Assembly: GCF_014203325.1 (NCBI RefSeq)
Contig: NZ_JACHIV010000001.1
Coordinates: forward strand, 2,109,501 to 2,173,500
Length of the DNA: 64,000 bases
Direction: 5' to 3'
Source: Saccharopolyspora gloriosae
GTDB taxonomy: Bacteria > Actinomycetota > Actinomycetes > Mycobacteriales > Pseudonocardiaceae
The notes beneath the pieces were generated by a model. The model was not told the origin of the DNA and did no database searches. It saw only the letters and a list, made by a program, of their open reading frames with translations. The translations under genes were made by a program, and so were the position numbers. Positions 42,254 through 51,804 of the stretch are shown one piece after another (the stretch's first letter is position 1; each line of letters opens with the position of its first letter).

Positions 42254-43459
42254 TCAGCAGTCGGATTCCGGTGCTTCGCCGTCGAAGCGGTCGGCGAGGT
42301 AGTCGATCGCGGAGCCCGCGCCGGTGAGCAGCGTGCTCACGTGCTCACCGGGGAAGGTGCGCCAGGTGACCTCGGAGCCCGCCGCGCAGTACTGGTCGCG
42401 GAGTTCTTCGGCCTGGTCGCGCGGGAGGATCTCGTCGTGCGTGCCGTGGAACAGGTAGATCGGCGCCTGCTGCGGGCGCGACCCGAGCGAGTTCTCCGCC
42501 AGCCGCGCCTGCCAGCGCGGATCCTCCAGCGGGCTGTGCGTCGTGTAGTCCTCCAAGCGCTCGAAGGCGTGCCCGAACACCGCGTCCACGCAGGCGTCCT
42601 GCTCCTTCTCGAAGGTCTCCTTCCCCTTGTCGTTGAGGAACGACATCAGGTCCAGCTCCGAGTACGCCGCGTCGAAACCGGCGGCGGTGAGCATCGCGAA
42701 ACCGAACCCGACGCCGCCGTCCAAGAAGGTCGACACCGCCGCCAGATCGGCCGGGTTCCCGCCCGCGGCCACGCCCACGACATCCATGTTCGGCGCGTAC
42801 TCCGGCGCCAGCTCACCGGCCCAGGCCGCGGCGCCGCCGCCCTGCGAGTACCCGGAGAACGCGACCGGACCGTCCGGGCTCAACCCGGCGGCGGGCAGCC
42901 TGGTGGCGGCGCGCGCCGCGTCGATCACGCTGCGGCCTTCGGATCGTCCGACCACGTAAGGATGCGTCCCCGGAGTGCCGAGCCCTTCGTAGTCGGTGAT
43001 CGCCACCGCCCAGCCCCGCTGGAGCATCGGCTCCACCAGCGGACGTTCGTAGTCCGGTTGGAACTTCGACGGCGCGCAATCGTCCCCGATCCCGCGCGTT
43101 CCGCTCCCGATCGACACGACCGGCCGCTCGCCCTCGCCGCTCCACTCGGCGGTCGGGACGAGGACGCGGCCGGTGACGGCGATGGGCTGCCCGGTCGCGG
43201 ATTCGGAGCGGTAGAGCACCAGGTACACCTTGGTGCCCAGCTGCCGCGGCAGTTCCCGCCACCAGATCACGTCGCCGTTCACGCCGTCGGGCAGGGGAGC
43301 GGGCGGTTGGTAGAACTCGTCGCCGGGTGGGCCCTGCGGCGGTTCGGCGGTGGCCGCGGCGGCTCCGGAGGGAGCGGCCAGCGCCAGCGCCGCGGCGACC
43401 GCGAGCGTGCGCCAGCCGAACGCGCGGACCGGAGTGCGGGGAGAGGGGATCGGTGGCAC
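42254..43459 (-). CDS. Secreted lipase of the LIP family (PF03583)
   Basis: A 401-residue protein with a signal peptide (AFGWRTLAVAAALALAAPSG, cleavage after AAA/ATA). The triad is Ser in FSGYSQGGGAA, Asp in FHGTHDEILP and His in FPGEHVSTL. Two cysteine pairs (DDCAPSK, DACVDA, YCAAG, SDC at the C-terminus) suit a secreted disulfide-bonded enzyme. GAGGAG lies 5 nt before the GTG at 43459. Related actinobacterial lipases hydrolyse triglycerides or long esters outside the cell. Confidence 0.9.
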   Translation of the reverse strand: MPPIPSPRTPVRAFGWRTLAVAAALALAAPSGAAAATAEPPQGPPGDEFYQPPAPLPDGVNGDVIWWRELPRQLGTKVYLVLYRSESATGQPIAVTGRVLVPTAEWSGEGERPVVSIGSGTRGIGDDCAPSKFQPDYERPLVEPMLQRGWAVAITDYEGLGTPGTHPYVVGRSEGRSVIDAARAATRLPAAGLSPDGPVAFSGYSQGGGAAAWAGELAPEYAPNMDVVGVAAGGNPADLAAVSTFLDGGVGFGFAMLTAAGFDAAYSELDLMSFLNDKGKETFEKEQDACVDAVFGHAFERLEDYTTHSPLEDPRWQARLAENSLGSRPQQAPIYLFHGTHDEILPRDQAEELRDQYCAAGSEVTWRTFPGEHVSTLLTGAGSAIDYLADRFDGEAPESDC

Positions 43460-43803
43460 GGGGACTCCTCGTTGAGCGCGCACGCCGTCGTGCGCCTTCC
43501 TGACCGATGTGGACGGTCGCGAATCCCGGTGGGTGCGGGGTTCGGGATCGTCGGTGCGAGCCGGGCCGTCTCCGGCGTGGGAGGCAACGGGCGGTGGGTC
43601 GGAACAGGTGCCGTGTCGGCGAGATCGTCGCTGATCACAGCCGTGCGAGGACGGAAGTGTAGATCGCCGAAACGGGACGTGGAACTCCTCGACGATCTCA
43701 TTACGCACGAGTAACCTGTTCGGTCTGCGCGATGGCGAGACCGAGCGATTTCCGCTGCGCAGCGGGGTTTTCGCGCGCTCGGCCCACCATCGGGGCCGTC
43801 AGG
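43460..43803. other. 344-bp intergenic region upstream of the lipase
   Basis: No gene. CCGCTGCGCAGCGG (43752-43765) is a 14-bp palindrome followed by GGTTTTC on the plus strand; TTAC-gcacga-GTAA (43700-43713) is a short inverted repeat that may mark the lipase promoter. Confidence 0.45.
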
Positions 43804-44710
43804 TCAGCGGGCCAGGACGTCCCGGATCGCGCGCACGACCGCGTCCGGCAGGCTCCAGGTGAGGTTCGAATGCCCGGCGTCGTCCAGCCGCCGGATCTCG
43901 GCTCGGGGGCGTGCCGCGGCCAGGTCCGAGTAGAGCCGGTGCTTGGCCCGGCCGGATTCGGCGGCGTCCCGCGATCCGGGCGGTGCGAGCTCGTCGGCGA
44001 TCGGATCGGGTCCCATGGCGGACAGGACGATCAGCGGCACGTCGGGCTCGGGACCGGCCGCGCGGACTTCGTCGAAGAGCAGCGGCAGGTTCCTCGGCTC
44101 CCGCAGCGATCGCCGGTAGCCCTCGTCGCCGAATCCCCGGTCCAGCAGCGGTTCCCGGATCGCGGCGGGGCCAATCGGCGAGCGCGCGCTCGAACGCCGC
44201 CCGGTACGCGGAGCGCATCGCGGACACCTGCTCGGCGGGCGGATCCGGGACGTCCGGATTCCGGTTCCGCAGCCGCCGGGCCTGCTGCTCCGGCAGGTAG
44301 TCGGCGATGTCCTCGTGCGTGGGGTCCAGCAGGACCAGCCCGGCGATCTCAGCGGGGAAGCGCTTCGCGTAGAGCCGCGCGTGCAGACCGCCGAGCGAGT
44401 GCCCGACCAGCACGTACGGGCCGGGCACGTTCGCCGCGCGCAGCAGTTCGCGCAGGTCGTCGGTCACCTGCGCGCCGGTGCGCGGGAGCTCGACCGCGTC
44501 GCTCCAACCCAGGCCGAGCCGGTCGTGGAGCACGCTGGTGGTGAACTCCGCGACGAGGTCGTGCACGTTCCAGTAGTACAGCCCGGACATCCCGCCACCG
44601 GCGAGGAACACCACGGGCGGGCCGCCGGTGCCGGACCGGTGCAGCAGCATCGCGCCGCCCGGGACGACGAAGCGCTCTCCCCGGGGAGCCGTGCTCGCGG
44701 TGTCGTCCAC
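43804..44710 (-). pseudogene. Alpha/beta-hydrolase with a +1 frameshift in a G4/C4 run
   Basis: The N-terminal part (GPPVVFLAGGGMSGLYYW, nucleophile Ser in VLVGHSLGG, VLLDPTHED) is a normal alpha/beta-hydrolase. After ALADWP the frame becomes Arg-rich nonsense. One base removed from the run at 44167-44170 restores DWPAAIREPLLDRGFGDEGY and then the C-terminal part ending with the triad His in DDAGHSNLTW and the stop at 43804. So an intact product of about 301 residues needs a frameshift correction: either a recent inactivating mutation or a sequencing error. GAGGAG precedes the GTG start. Confidence 0.85.
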
Positions 44711-44782
44711 GGGACTCCTCGGCCGGAGGGCTCGTCGGTGCTTTCGCTTCGCAGCGTATCGGGCGAGGGGCGCTCGGCCCCG

Positions 44783-45499
44783 CTACGTGAGCTGCTGGGC
44801 GGTGAGGGTGGCGGCGCCCGCGAGGGACAGCAGCATCGCGAGGTTCCGGGTGCGGGCCAGGTCGAGGTGCGCGGCCAGCGGGCGGGCCAGCAGCACGCCC
44901 ACCGCCGCGGCGGGAGCGAGCAGCACCGCGTAGCGCAGGCTCTCCGCGGTCACCACCCCGGCCAGGCACAGCCCGGCGAAGGTCATCATCGAACCGAGCA
45001 GGAAGTACGCGCTCATCGTGCTGCGCAGCCGCGGGCCGGCCAACCGCTGCCACACCATCGCCATCGGCGGCCCGCCGATGGCCGTGGTGGTCGCCATCAG
45101 GCCGGAAGCCAGGCCCGCCACCATCACCGCGCGCCGCGTCGGGTGCGGGGTGAAGCCCCACCAGGACGCGAGCACGCCGAGCGCCACCACGGCCGCCACG
45201 CACAGCGCGAGGGCGCGCGCGGGCAGCAGCGCCACCAGGACGGCCCCGGCGGCCACTCCGGGAACGCGGCCGAGCAGTGCCCACGCGGTGCCGCGCACGT
45301 CGAGGTGCTCGCCTTCCAGCAGCACCACCGCCCCGGTCACCGCCGCCGCGAGCAGCACCACCACCGCGGGCAGCAGCTCCGGCGCGAGCAGCGCGAGGAC
45401 GGGGGCCGCGAGCATGCCCAGCCCGAACCCGATCGACACCTGCAGCAGCGCGCCGACGAGCACCACGACGCACAGCGCCGCGAACACGCCGCCGCTCAT
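44783..45499 (-). CDS. TauE/SafE (TSUP)-family transporter
   Basis: A 238-residue protein with about eight helices and the two TSUP repeats: VSIGFGLGMLAAPVLALLAP in repeat 1 and GLMATTTAIGGPPMAMV in repeat 2. TSUP proteins export sulfite, sulfoacetate or related organosulfur anions. Its ATG overlaps the stop of the preceding ABC ATPase gene (ATGA, 45496-45499), so it is the last gene of the peptide-type importer operon. Export of sulfite released from an imported organosulfur compound would fit, but is inference. Confidence 0.88.
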   Translation of the reverse strand: MSGGVFAALCVVVLVGALLQVSIGFGLGMLAAPVLALLAPELLPAVVVLLAAAVTGAVVLLEGEHLDVRGTAWALLGRVPGVAAGAVLVALLPARALALCVAAVVALGVLASWWGFTPHPTRRAVMVAGLASGLMATTTAIGGPPMAMVWQRLAGPRLRSTMSAYFLLGSMMTFAGLCLAGVVTAESLRYAVLLAPAAAVGVLLARPLAAHLDLARTRNLAMLLSLAGAATLTAQQLT

Positions 45500-46473
45500 G
45501 CGGGCGTCAGCGGGAAGTGGCACCGGCCTTCGTGCGGTTCGCAGCCCACGCCGCCGCGGCGCACCACGGCGGGCGCTTCGGCCGCGCAGCGGTCGGTGGC
45601 GTGGTGGCAGCGGGTGCGGAACCGGCAGCCCGAGGGCGGGTTCAGCGGGGACGGGATCTCGCCGCCGAGCAAGATCCGCTCGGATCCCGGCGCAGGGCTG
45701 AGCTTCGGTGCCGCGGACATCAACGCGGCAGTGTACGGGTGCAGCGGCCGGTCGAAGACGTCCGAGGTGCGGCCCTGCTCGATGATCTTGCCGAGGTACA
45801 TCACCGACACCCGGTCGGCGACGTGGCGCACCACCGACAGGTCGTGCGAGATGAACACGTACGACACGCCGAGCCACTGCTGCAGCTCCGCCAGCAGGTT
45901 CAGCACCTGGGCCTGCACCGACAGGTCCAGCGCGGAGACCGGTTCGTCGCACACGATCAGGTCCGGGCCGAGCGCCAGCGCGCGGGCGATGCCGAGGCGC
46001 TGCCGCTGGCCGCCGGAGAACTCGTTCGGGTAGCGGTGGGCGTCGCCCGCGCGTAACCCCACCAGGTCCAGCAGTTCCCGGATCCGGGCGTCCTTCGCGG
46101 GGCCGGTGGGCGCGGCGTCGCGGTGCGTGCGCCACGGCTCGCCGATGAGGTCGGCGGCCGTCATCCGCGAGTTCAGCGAGGCGAACGGGTCCTGGAACAC
46201 CATCTGCACCCGTCGCCGCCACGCCAGCAACTCCTTGCCGCGCAACGAGAACGGGTCCGTCCCGGCGAAGCGCACCGCACCCTCGTCGGGGCGCTCCAGC
46301 ATCAGCAGCACCCGGGCGAGCGTCGACTTGCCGCAGCCGGACTCGCCGACCAGGCCGAGCGTCTCGCCGCGCCCCACCCGGAGGTCCACGCCGTCGAGCG
46401 CGGTGAGCCGGGCCCCGCGCGCCACCCGGAACGTCTTGCGCAGCCTGGAAACCTCCAGCAGCGGCTCAGGCAT
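45496..46473 (-). CDS. ABC transporter ATP-binding protein (DppF-like)
   Basis: A 325-residue ATPase: Walker [10 protein letters not shown], signature FSGGQRQRLG, Walker B LIVCDEPVSALD. The C-terminal oligopeptide-type extension has the Cys cluster CRFRTRCHHATDRCAAE, which in this family can hold an iron-sulfur centre. It overlaps the fusion gene upstream by 8 nt and the TSUP gene downstream by 4 nt. Confidence 0.92.
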   Translation of the reverse strand: MPEPLLEVSRLRKTFRVARGARLTALDGVDLRVGRGETLGLVGESGCGKSTLARVLLMLERPDEGAVRFAGTDPFSLRGKELLAWRRRVQMVFQDPFASLNSRMTAADLIGEPWRTHRDAAPTGPAKDARIRELLDLVGLRAGDAHRYPNEFSGGQRQRLGIARALALGPDLIVCDEPVSALDLSVQAQVLNLLAELQQWLGVSYVFISHDLSVVRHVADRVSVMYLGKIIEQGRTSDVFDRPLHPYTAALMSAAPKLSPAPGSERILLGGEIPSPLNPPSGCRFRTRCHHATDRCAAEAPAVVRRGGVGCEPHEGRCHFPLTPA

Positions 46474-48517
46474 GGGTGAGCTCCTCGGTGAAGTGGCAGG
46501 CGGCGGCGCGGGAGTCGCCGATGGCGGTCAGGACGGGGCGCTGCTCGGTGCAGCGGTCGCGGGTCATCGGGCAGCGGGCCTGGAACGCGCAGCCCGCGGG
46601 GATGGCGCCGAGCTCCGGCGGGCTGCCGGGCACGGCGGGCAGCGGACCGCCCTTCTCGGCGTGCTCGGGCACCGAGTCGAGCAGGCCCTTGGTGTACGGG
46701 TGGCGCGGGTGCGCGAAGACCTCGGCGACCGGGCCGGTCTCCACCACGGTGCCCGCGTACATGATCGCCACGTCGTCGGCGTGCTCGGCGACGACGGCCA
46801 GGTCGTGCGTGATGAGCACCAGCGCCATGTCGTGGCGCACCTGCAGATCCCGCAGCAGCCGCATGATCTGAGCCTGCACCGTCACGTCGAGCGCCGTGGT
46901 CGGCTCGTCGGCCAGCAGCACGTCCGGCTCCAGGGCCACGGCCATCGCGATGAGCAGCCGCTGCCGCATCCCACCGGAGAACTGGTGCGGGTAGGAGCGC
47001 GCGCGGGCGCGCGGCTCGGGGATGCCGACGACCTCCATCAGCTCCACGGCCTTCTCCCGGGCCTCGCGCCGCGACAGGCCCCGGTGGATCCGGAACGGTT
47101 CGGCGAGCTGCCTGCCGACCGGCTGCACGGGGTTGAGCGCGGTGAGCGCGTCCTGGAACACGATGGACAGCGTCGGCCCGGCGAGCTTGCGGCGGGCGGC
47201 GGCGTCGAGCCGGAGCACGTCGGTCCCGGCGATCCGCACGGAACCGCCGGCGACCCGCGCGACCGGGTCGAGCAGGCCGACGATCGCCTGCGCGGTCATC
47301 GACTTCCCGCAGCCGGACTCGCCGAGCAGCGCCAACGTTCGTCCCTTGTGGACGGAGAATCCGACGTGGTCGACGGCGCGCACCGTCGCGTGCGGGGTGC
47401 GCAGGTCCACGGTGAGGTCCTCGACCGCCAGCGCGGCCTGCGGGCCGCCGTCCGCCGTACCGTGCTCCGCCGTCCGCCCCGCGCTCGTCCCCGGGGCCGA
47501 GTCCGCCACGTCGGACTCCGCCGCGATGCGTTGGCCACCGGCGTTCCCGAGGGCCGAAGTCGTTGCGCGGGAAGGATTTCCGCCGGATTTCGATCCCCGC
47601 GCAGATCGGTCCTCCTTCGCGCGCGGCAGCGTGAGCCGCCAGCGCTGCGCCGGATCCGTCGCCAGCCGCACCCACGCCGCCAGCACCGTCGCCGACACCG
47701 TGGTCACCACGATCGCCAGGCCCGGCAGCACCGCGATCCACCAGGCCGTCTGCAGGTATTGACGGCCCTGCGCCACCATCAGGCCCCAGCTGACCTCCGG
47801 CGGCTGGATGCCGATGCCGAGGAAGCTCAGCGACGACTCGGTGAGCATCACGAAGCAGAAGTCGGTGGCGGCCACCGTGAGCAGCGTCGGCATCGCGATC
47901 GGCAGGACGTGCCGGTAGATCGTCGGGCCGCTGCCGGTGCCGAACGTGCGCGCCGCGTCCACGAACAACCGGCTCTTGAGCTCCGCGGCCTCGGCGCGGG
48001 CGGTGCGCAGGTACACGGGGATGCGGGCCAGCGCGATGATGAGCACGATGTTCGCCGCGCTCGGCGCGAACACGTACAGCACCACCACCGCCAGCAGCAG
48101 CGACGGGAAGCTCAGGATCACGTCGGCGACGCGCATCGCGACGTTCTCCCGCCTGCCGCCGTGGAATCCCGCCCACATGCCTACCGCGGAACCCAGCAGC
48201 AACGAGCACAGCACCGCTGGCACGGCGATGGACAACGTGGTCCCGGCGGCCTCGACGAGCCGGGCGAGCACGCTGCGCCCCAGCACGTCGGTGCCGAGCA
48301 GGCCGGTGACACCGTGGTCGAACGACGGCGCCAGCAGCGACGCGCGCAGGTCCTGGCGCACGGCCGCGTCGCCCAGCAGCAGCGGCCCGAACACGGCGGT
48401 GACCAGCACGAGCCCCAGGAGCGCGGCGGCCACGGCCGCCGTCCGGTCCTTGCCCAGCAGCGTCCACCAGCGCGGCGGTCGCCGGGACGCGGCGGCCGGG
48501 ATTTCGGCAGTGGTCAT
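46466..48517 (-). CDS. ABC transporter permease-ATPase fusion (DppC-DppD)
   Basis: The 683-residue protein joins a DppC-type permease (about 1-300; [20 protein letters not shown] and the coupling loop [21 protein letters not shown]) to a complete ATPase (about 375-683; Walker [10 protein letters not shown], signature [10 protein letters not shown], Walker [13 protein letters not shown]) through a Ser/Ala/Gly-rich linker. The C-terminal Cys cluster [14 protein letters not shown] is retained. GGAGG lies 8 nt before ATG 48517. Fusions of these two subunits occur in some actinobacteria. There is a 235-bp gap to the preceding permease gene. Confidence 0.9.
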   Translation of the reverse strand: MTTAEIPAAASRRPPRWWTLLGKDRTAAVAAALLGLVLVTAVFGPLLLGDAAVRQDLRASLLAPSFDHGVTGLLGTDVLGRSVLARLVEAAGTTLSIAVPAVLCSLLLGSAVGMWAGFHGGRRENVAMRVADVILSFPSLLLAVVVLYVFAPSAANIVLIIALARIPVYLRTARAEAAELKSRLFVDAARTFGTGSGPTIYRHVLPIAMPTLLTVAATDFCFVMLTESSLSFLGIGIQPPEVSWGLMVAQGRQYLQTAWWIAVLPGLAIVVTTVSATVLAAWVRLATDPAQRWRLTLPRAKEDRSARGSKSGGNPSRATTSALGNAGGQRIAAESDVADSAPGTSAGRTAEHGTADGGPQAALAVEDLTVDLRTPHATVRAVDHVGFSVHKGRTLALLGESGCGKSMTAQAIVGLLDPVARVAGGSVRIAGTDVLRLDAAARRKLAGPTLSIVFQDALTALNPVQPVGRQLAEPFRIHRGLSRREAREKAVELMEVVGIPEPRARARSYPHQFSGGMRQRLLIAMAVALEPDVLLADEPTTALDVTVQAQIMRLLRDLQVRHDMALVLITHDLAVVAEHADDVAIMYAGTVVETGPVAEVFAHPRHPYTKGLLDSVPEHAEKGGPLPAVPGSPPELGAIPAGCAFQARCPMTRDRCTEQRPVLTAIGDSRAAACHFTEELTHA

Positions 48518-48752
48518 CGTCGTTTCCTCCGACTCGGCGGTGCTGCGGCGGCCAGGTGGGCGTGCGCACGGGATGACGCTGCTCGTGGTCCCGCCGGTGG
48601 CGGGGACGCCGAGCGGTGGCCGCGCACGCGGCCGGAGCACCGGCGGGGCCTCGGCGGCTTCCCCGTGCGGACGGCGGGGCCGCAGGTGAAGCCGATCCTG
48701 CGGCGGGGGAGTTCTGCTTCCCGGGCACTCGTGCAGGTCATTGCGGAACTCC
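48518..48752 (-). other. Intra-operon gap with a hairpin
   Basis: GGCCGCG-CA-CGCGGCC (48618-48633) forms a compact hairpin in this 235-bp non-coding gap, long for an otherwise overlapping operon. It could lower downstream expression or stabilise the upstream mRNA. No ORF with family resemblance. Confidence 0.4.
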
Positions 48753-49682
48753 TCACGCCGGTGCGGTCTGGCGCACGCGCGGGTCGAGCAGCGCGTAGCA
48801 GACGTCGATGAGGATGTTCAGGGCGAAGATCGTCACGGCGGTCAGCAGCACGGCCGCCTGCAGCACCGCGAAGTCGCGCTGCAGGATCGAGTCGATCATC
48901 AGCTTGCCGATGCCCGGCCAGCCGAAGATCGTCTCCACCACGACGGCGCCATTGACGAGGCCGATCGTCAGGTCGCCCGCCACGGTCAGCGCGGGCACCG
49001 TCGCGTTGCGCAGCGCGTGTCCGAACACGACGCGCCGCTCGCCGGCTCCCTTGCTGCGCGCCAGCTTCACGTAGGGCGCGGACAGCGCCGCCACCATCGC
49101 CCCGCGCACCACCTGCACCAGCACGCCGAACGGCCGGATCAGCAGCGTCGCGATGGGCAGCACCCACACCTCGGCGCCACCGTCGACGCCGGAGGTCGGC
49201 AGCAGCGCCAGGCTCACCCCGAACACGAGCACGCCCATGATCGCGAACCAGAAGTCCGGGATGCTGGCGGCGGTCATCGACAGGAAGCTCGCGGTCCGGT
49301 CGGCGGGCGAGTTCGGCCGGTACGCGGCGAGGCTGCCGATCAGCACCGCCCCCGCGATCGCGATGAGCATCGTGACGGCCGCGAGCTGCAAGGTCGCGGG
49401 GAACGCGGCGAGCACCATCTCGCCGGCGCCCTGCCCGGTGCGCAGCGACTCGCCGAAGTCCAGCCGTAGCGCTCCGAGCACGTAGTCCCACAGCTGCACC
49501 AGGACCGGCTGGTCGAAGCCGTGCTCGGCGGCGAACTCGGCGCGCTGCTCGGCGGTCGCGCTCAGCGGCAGGTACAGGTTCACCGGACTGCCGGTGAGCC
49601 GGGCCAGGCAGAACACGCCCAGCACCACCACGACCAGCGGGATCGCGCTGGAGACGATGCGCTTGCGCAGGAAGGTCGTCAT
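48753..49682 (-). CDS. ABC transporter permease (DppB-like)
   Basis: A 309-residue permease with six helices. HGFDQPVLVQLWDYVLGALRLDFGESL is the typical external loop after TM1, and LARSKGAGERRVVFGHALRNATVPAL is the coupling loop. The start (ATG 49682) is 1 nt after the binding-protein stop. Confidence 0.92.
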   Translation of the reverse strand: MTTFLRKRIVSSAIPLVVVVLGVFCLARLTGSPVNLYLPLSATAEQRAEFAAEHGFDQPVLVQLWDYVLGALRLDFGESLRTGQGAGEMVLAAFPATLQLAAVTMLIAIAGAVLIGSLAAYRPNSPADRTASFLSMTAASIPDFWFAIMGVLVFGVSLALLPTSGVDGGAEVWVLPIATLLIRPFGVLVQVVRGAMVAALSAPYVKLARSKGAGERRVVFGHALRNATVPALTVAGDLTIGLVNGAVVVETIFGWPGIGKLMIDSILQRDFAVLQAAVLLTAVTIFALNILIDVCYALLDPRVRQTAPA

Positions 49683-49683
49683 A

Positions 49684-51309
49684 TCAGCGGACCTGCCCGT
49701 CGGCGGGGGTGACGGCGGCGAGCCGCAGTTCGTCACCGGTGGCGGAGTTCGGTTCGTAGCGCACGGACTTCGCGATGCCCAGCAGTCCGCGCATGTGCGC
49801 GAGGTAGGCGTACTGCGCCACCGTCTCCCGCTCGGCGGCGAAGATCGCGGCGAACGCGTCCTGCCGGGCTCGGCCGGAGAGCCCGTCGGCGCGGGCGATG
49901 CGCTCGTCGAGCTCGGGCGTGCCGAAGTTGGACTGCGGCCCGTCGCTGATCAGGTACTGGCTGGTGGTGAACGCGGCGTCCCCGGCCTGGTTGCCGTGCA
50001 TGATCAGCAGCGCCACCGGTCCGGCGTCCACCGGCATCGGGCGCAGCTGGTACTGGAGGTGCTCGGCGGTGTCGGCCAGCTGGATCCGCACCCGCAGGCC
50101 GACCTGGTTGAGCTGGTACTGCAGCGCTTCGGCCGTTTCGGAGACCCGGGGGAACTGGGCGTTGCGGGCGATGAGCGTGATCGGTCGGTCCACCGGCACG
50201 CCGTCGGCGGCGGCCTCGGCGACCAGGCGCCGCGCGGCCTCCGGGTCGGGCGGTGGCGCGGTCATCGCCGGGTTGAAGCCGACGACGCCTTCGGGCACCA
50301 GTTGCGCGGCGGGCTCGGCGAGGCCGTCGAGCAGCGCGTCGGTGATCCCCCGCCGGTCGATGGCGAGCCCGATCGCGGTGCGCACCCGGATGTCGTCGAG
50401 CGGTGCCTCCCGGCCGTCGAGGCGCAGCGCGGTGGTCTCGTTGTTCGGGTACGCGACGGAGTGGTCCGCGTCGGCGTCCTCCGGGTCGAGTCCGGCGGCG
50501 ATGTCGGCCTCGCCCTTCGTGATCATCGCGGCGCGCACGCTCGACTCGCCGCGCCACACGTAGCGCGCGGCGGGGAACGCGGGCCGCGGGCCCCAGTAGT
50601 CGTCGTTGCGGCGCAACGAGATGGACACGCCGGTCTGCCAGTCGGCGATCGAGTAGGGGCCGGTGCCGACGGGCTCGCGCACCTTCGCCGCGGTGCTGGT
50701 GCCGCGCGGCACGATCTTTACGAAGCTCAGCCGCAGCGGCAGGATCGGGTCCGGTTCGGCCGTGGTGACGGTGAGGGTGTTCGCGTCGTCGGCCCGCGCG
50801 CCGAGGTCGCGGCCCTCGAAGACGTAACCGTCCACATTGCACGCCAGGTCGGAGTTCACGGCGCGGTCGATGGAGAACGCGGCGTCCTCCGCGGTGAACG
50901 GGCGCCCGTCGTGGAACCGCACTCCGGGGCGGGTGGTGAACGTCCACGTGGTTGGGGAGCTCTGACGCCAGCCGGTCGACAGCAGTGGCCGCAGCGCGCC
51001 GGAGGTCGGGTCGCGCTCGATCAGCGGTTCGCTGATGTTGGAGCGCACCACCACTCCGGTGGAGGTCAGCGAGGACTCGCACGGTTCGAGCGTCGGCGGT
51101 TCCTGGGTGAGCACGATGCGCAGCGTGGCGCCGTCGGCCGCACCCGCGTCGCCGGTGGAGCCGCTGTTGGCGACCGCGCACCCCGACAGCGTCGCCGCGG
51201 CGGTGGTGAGCACGACGGCGCGGCGCAGGAACTTCCGGAGGGGCGCGCGCCGGGGGCGGTCGGGTGAGCCGGGGCGATGCCCGGTCGCGGCAGGTGCGGA
51301 AGACAGCAT
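49684..51309 (-). CDS. ABC transporter substrate-binding lipoprotein (family 5)
   Basis: A 541-residue lipoprotein with lipobox TLSGC after an Arg-rich n-region. LLSTGWRQSSPTTWTFTTRPGVRFHDGRPFTAEDA is the family-5 pattern, and APLDDIRVRTAIGLAIDRRG the second. GGAGAG lies before ATG 51309. It is the first gene of the operon (binding protein, permease, permease-ATPase, ATPase, TSUP). A palindrome upstream (51376-51414) may regulate it. Substrate unknown. Confidence 0.92.
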   Translation of the reverse strand: MLSSAPAATGHRPGSPDRPRRAPLRKFLRRAVVLTTAAATLSGCAVANSGSTGDAGAADGATLRIVLTQEPPTLEPCESSLTSTGVVVRSNISEPLIERDPTSGALRPLLSTGWRQSSPTTWTFTTRPGVRFHDGRPFTAEDAAFSIDRAVNSDLACNVDGYVFEGRDLGARADDANTLTVTTAEPDPILPLRLSFVKIVPRGTSTAAKVREPVGTGPYSIADWQTGVSISLRRNDDYWGPRPAFPAARYVWRGESSVRAAMITKGEADIAAGLDPEDADADHSVAYPNNETTALRLDGREAPLDDIRVRTAIGLAIDRRGITDALLDGLAEPAAQLVPEGVVGFNPAMTAPPPDPEAARRLVAEAAADGVPVDRPITLIARNAQFPRVSETAEALQYQLNQVGLRVRIQLADTAEHLQYQLRPMPVDAGPVALLIMHGNQAGDAAFTTSQYLISDGPQSNFGTPELDERIARADGLSGRARQDAFAAIFAAERETVAQYAYLAHMRGLLGIAKSVRYEPNSATGDELRLAAVTPADGQVR

Positions 51310-51375
51310 CGTCTCTCCGGGGTCCTCTGGTCGTTCGCTCCCGGCGACACGTTCACCCGGTGCTGGAACGCCGAG

Positions 51376-51414
51376 CCGTCTATAAACGTGCAATCGGTCT
51401 GCATGTGTAGACGG
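51376..51414. promoter_or_regulatory. Extended palindrome upstream of the second peptide-type ABC operon
   Basis: CCGTCTA (51376-51382) and TAGACGG (51408-51414) are perfect 7-bp arms; inside them ACGTGCA and TGCATGT extend the symmetry imperfectly. It is AT-richer than its surroundings and 67 bp upstream of the start codon. Probable operator; no regulator gene is adjacent. Confidence 0.6.
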
Positions 51415-51691
51415 AACTTAGGCGTGTCGAACGTGACCGTCAATACACCCGCGACGCCGCTCCGGGTCCGCTTCCGCAGCGGCCGGCGCGAGTTTCCGGA
51501 GTGCTGCGATCCTGCCTGGCTGCCTGCATTCCTGATCGTTCGCCGAGCGGTATCAGTGGAGGTCAAGGCCCGTCCGTCGACGCCCCCGCGCGGTGCGGGA
51601 CCGCGTGATCGGCGGGCCGGGCGTCGATCCGGGCCGCCTCCGGCCGCCAGGCATCGAACCCACCGGACGAAGTCAGAAAAGGTATCGGCGG

Positions 51692-51718
51692 ATGCCGGAT
51701 CGGTGTTAGATCCGGCAT
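51692..51718. promoter_or_regulatory. 10-bp inverted repeat upstream of the 2-hydroxyacid dehydrogenase
   Basis: ATGCCGGATC (51692-51701) and GATCCGGCAT (51709-51718) are perfect arms around GGTGTTA, 86 bp before the gene, flanked by GGCGG and CCGCC. Either an operator or a leader hairpin. The rest of 51415-51804 shows no gene. Confidence 0.5.
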
Positions 51719-51804
51719 CACCGCCGACCTAGGCTCGCCAGCAGCCGCCCACCTCCCGGCGAAGCGCGAGCACCACGAGCGCCGGGCAGCACGAGGAGTT
51801 CCGC

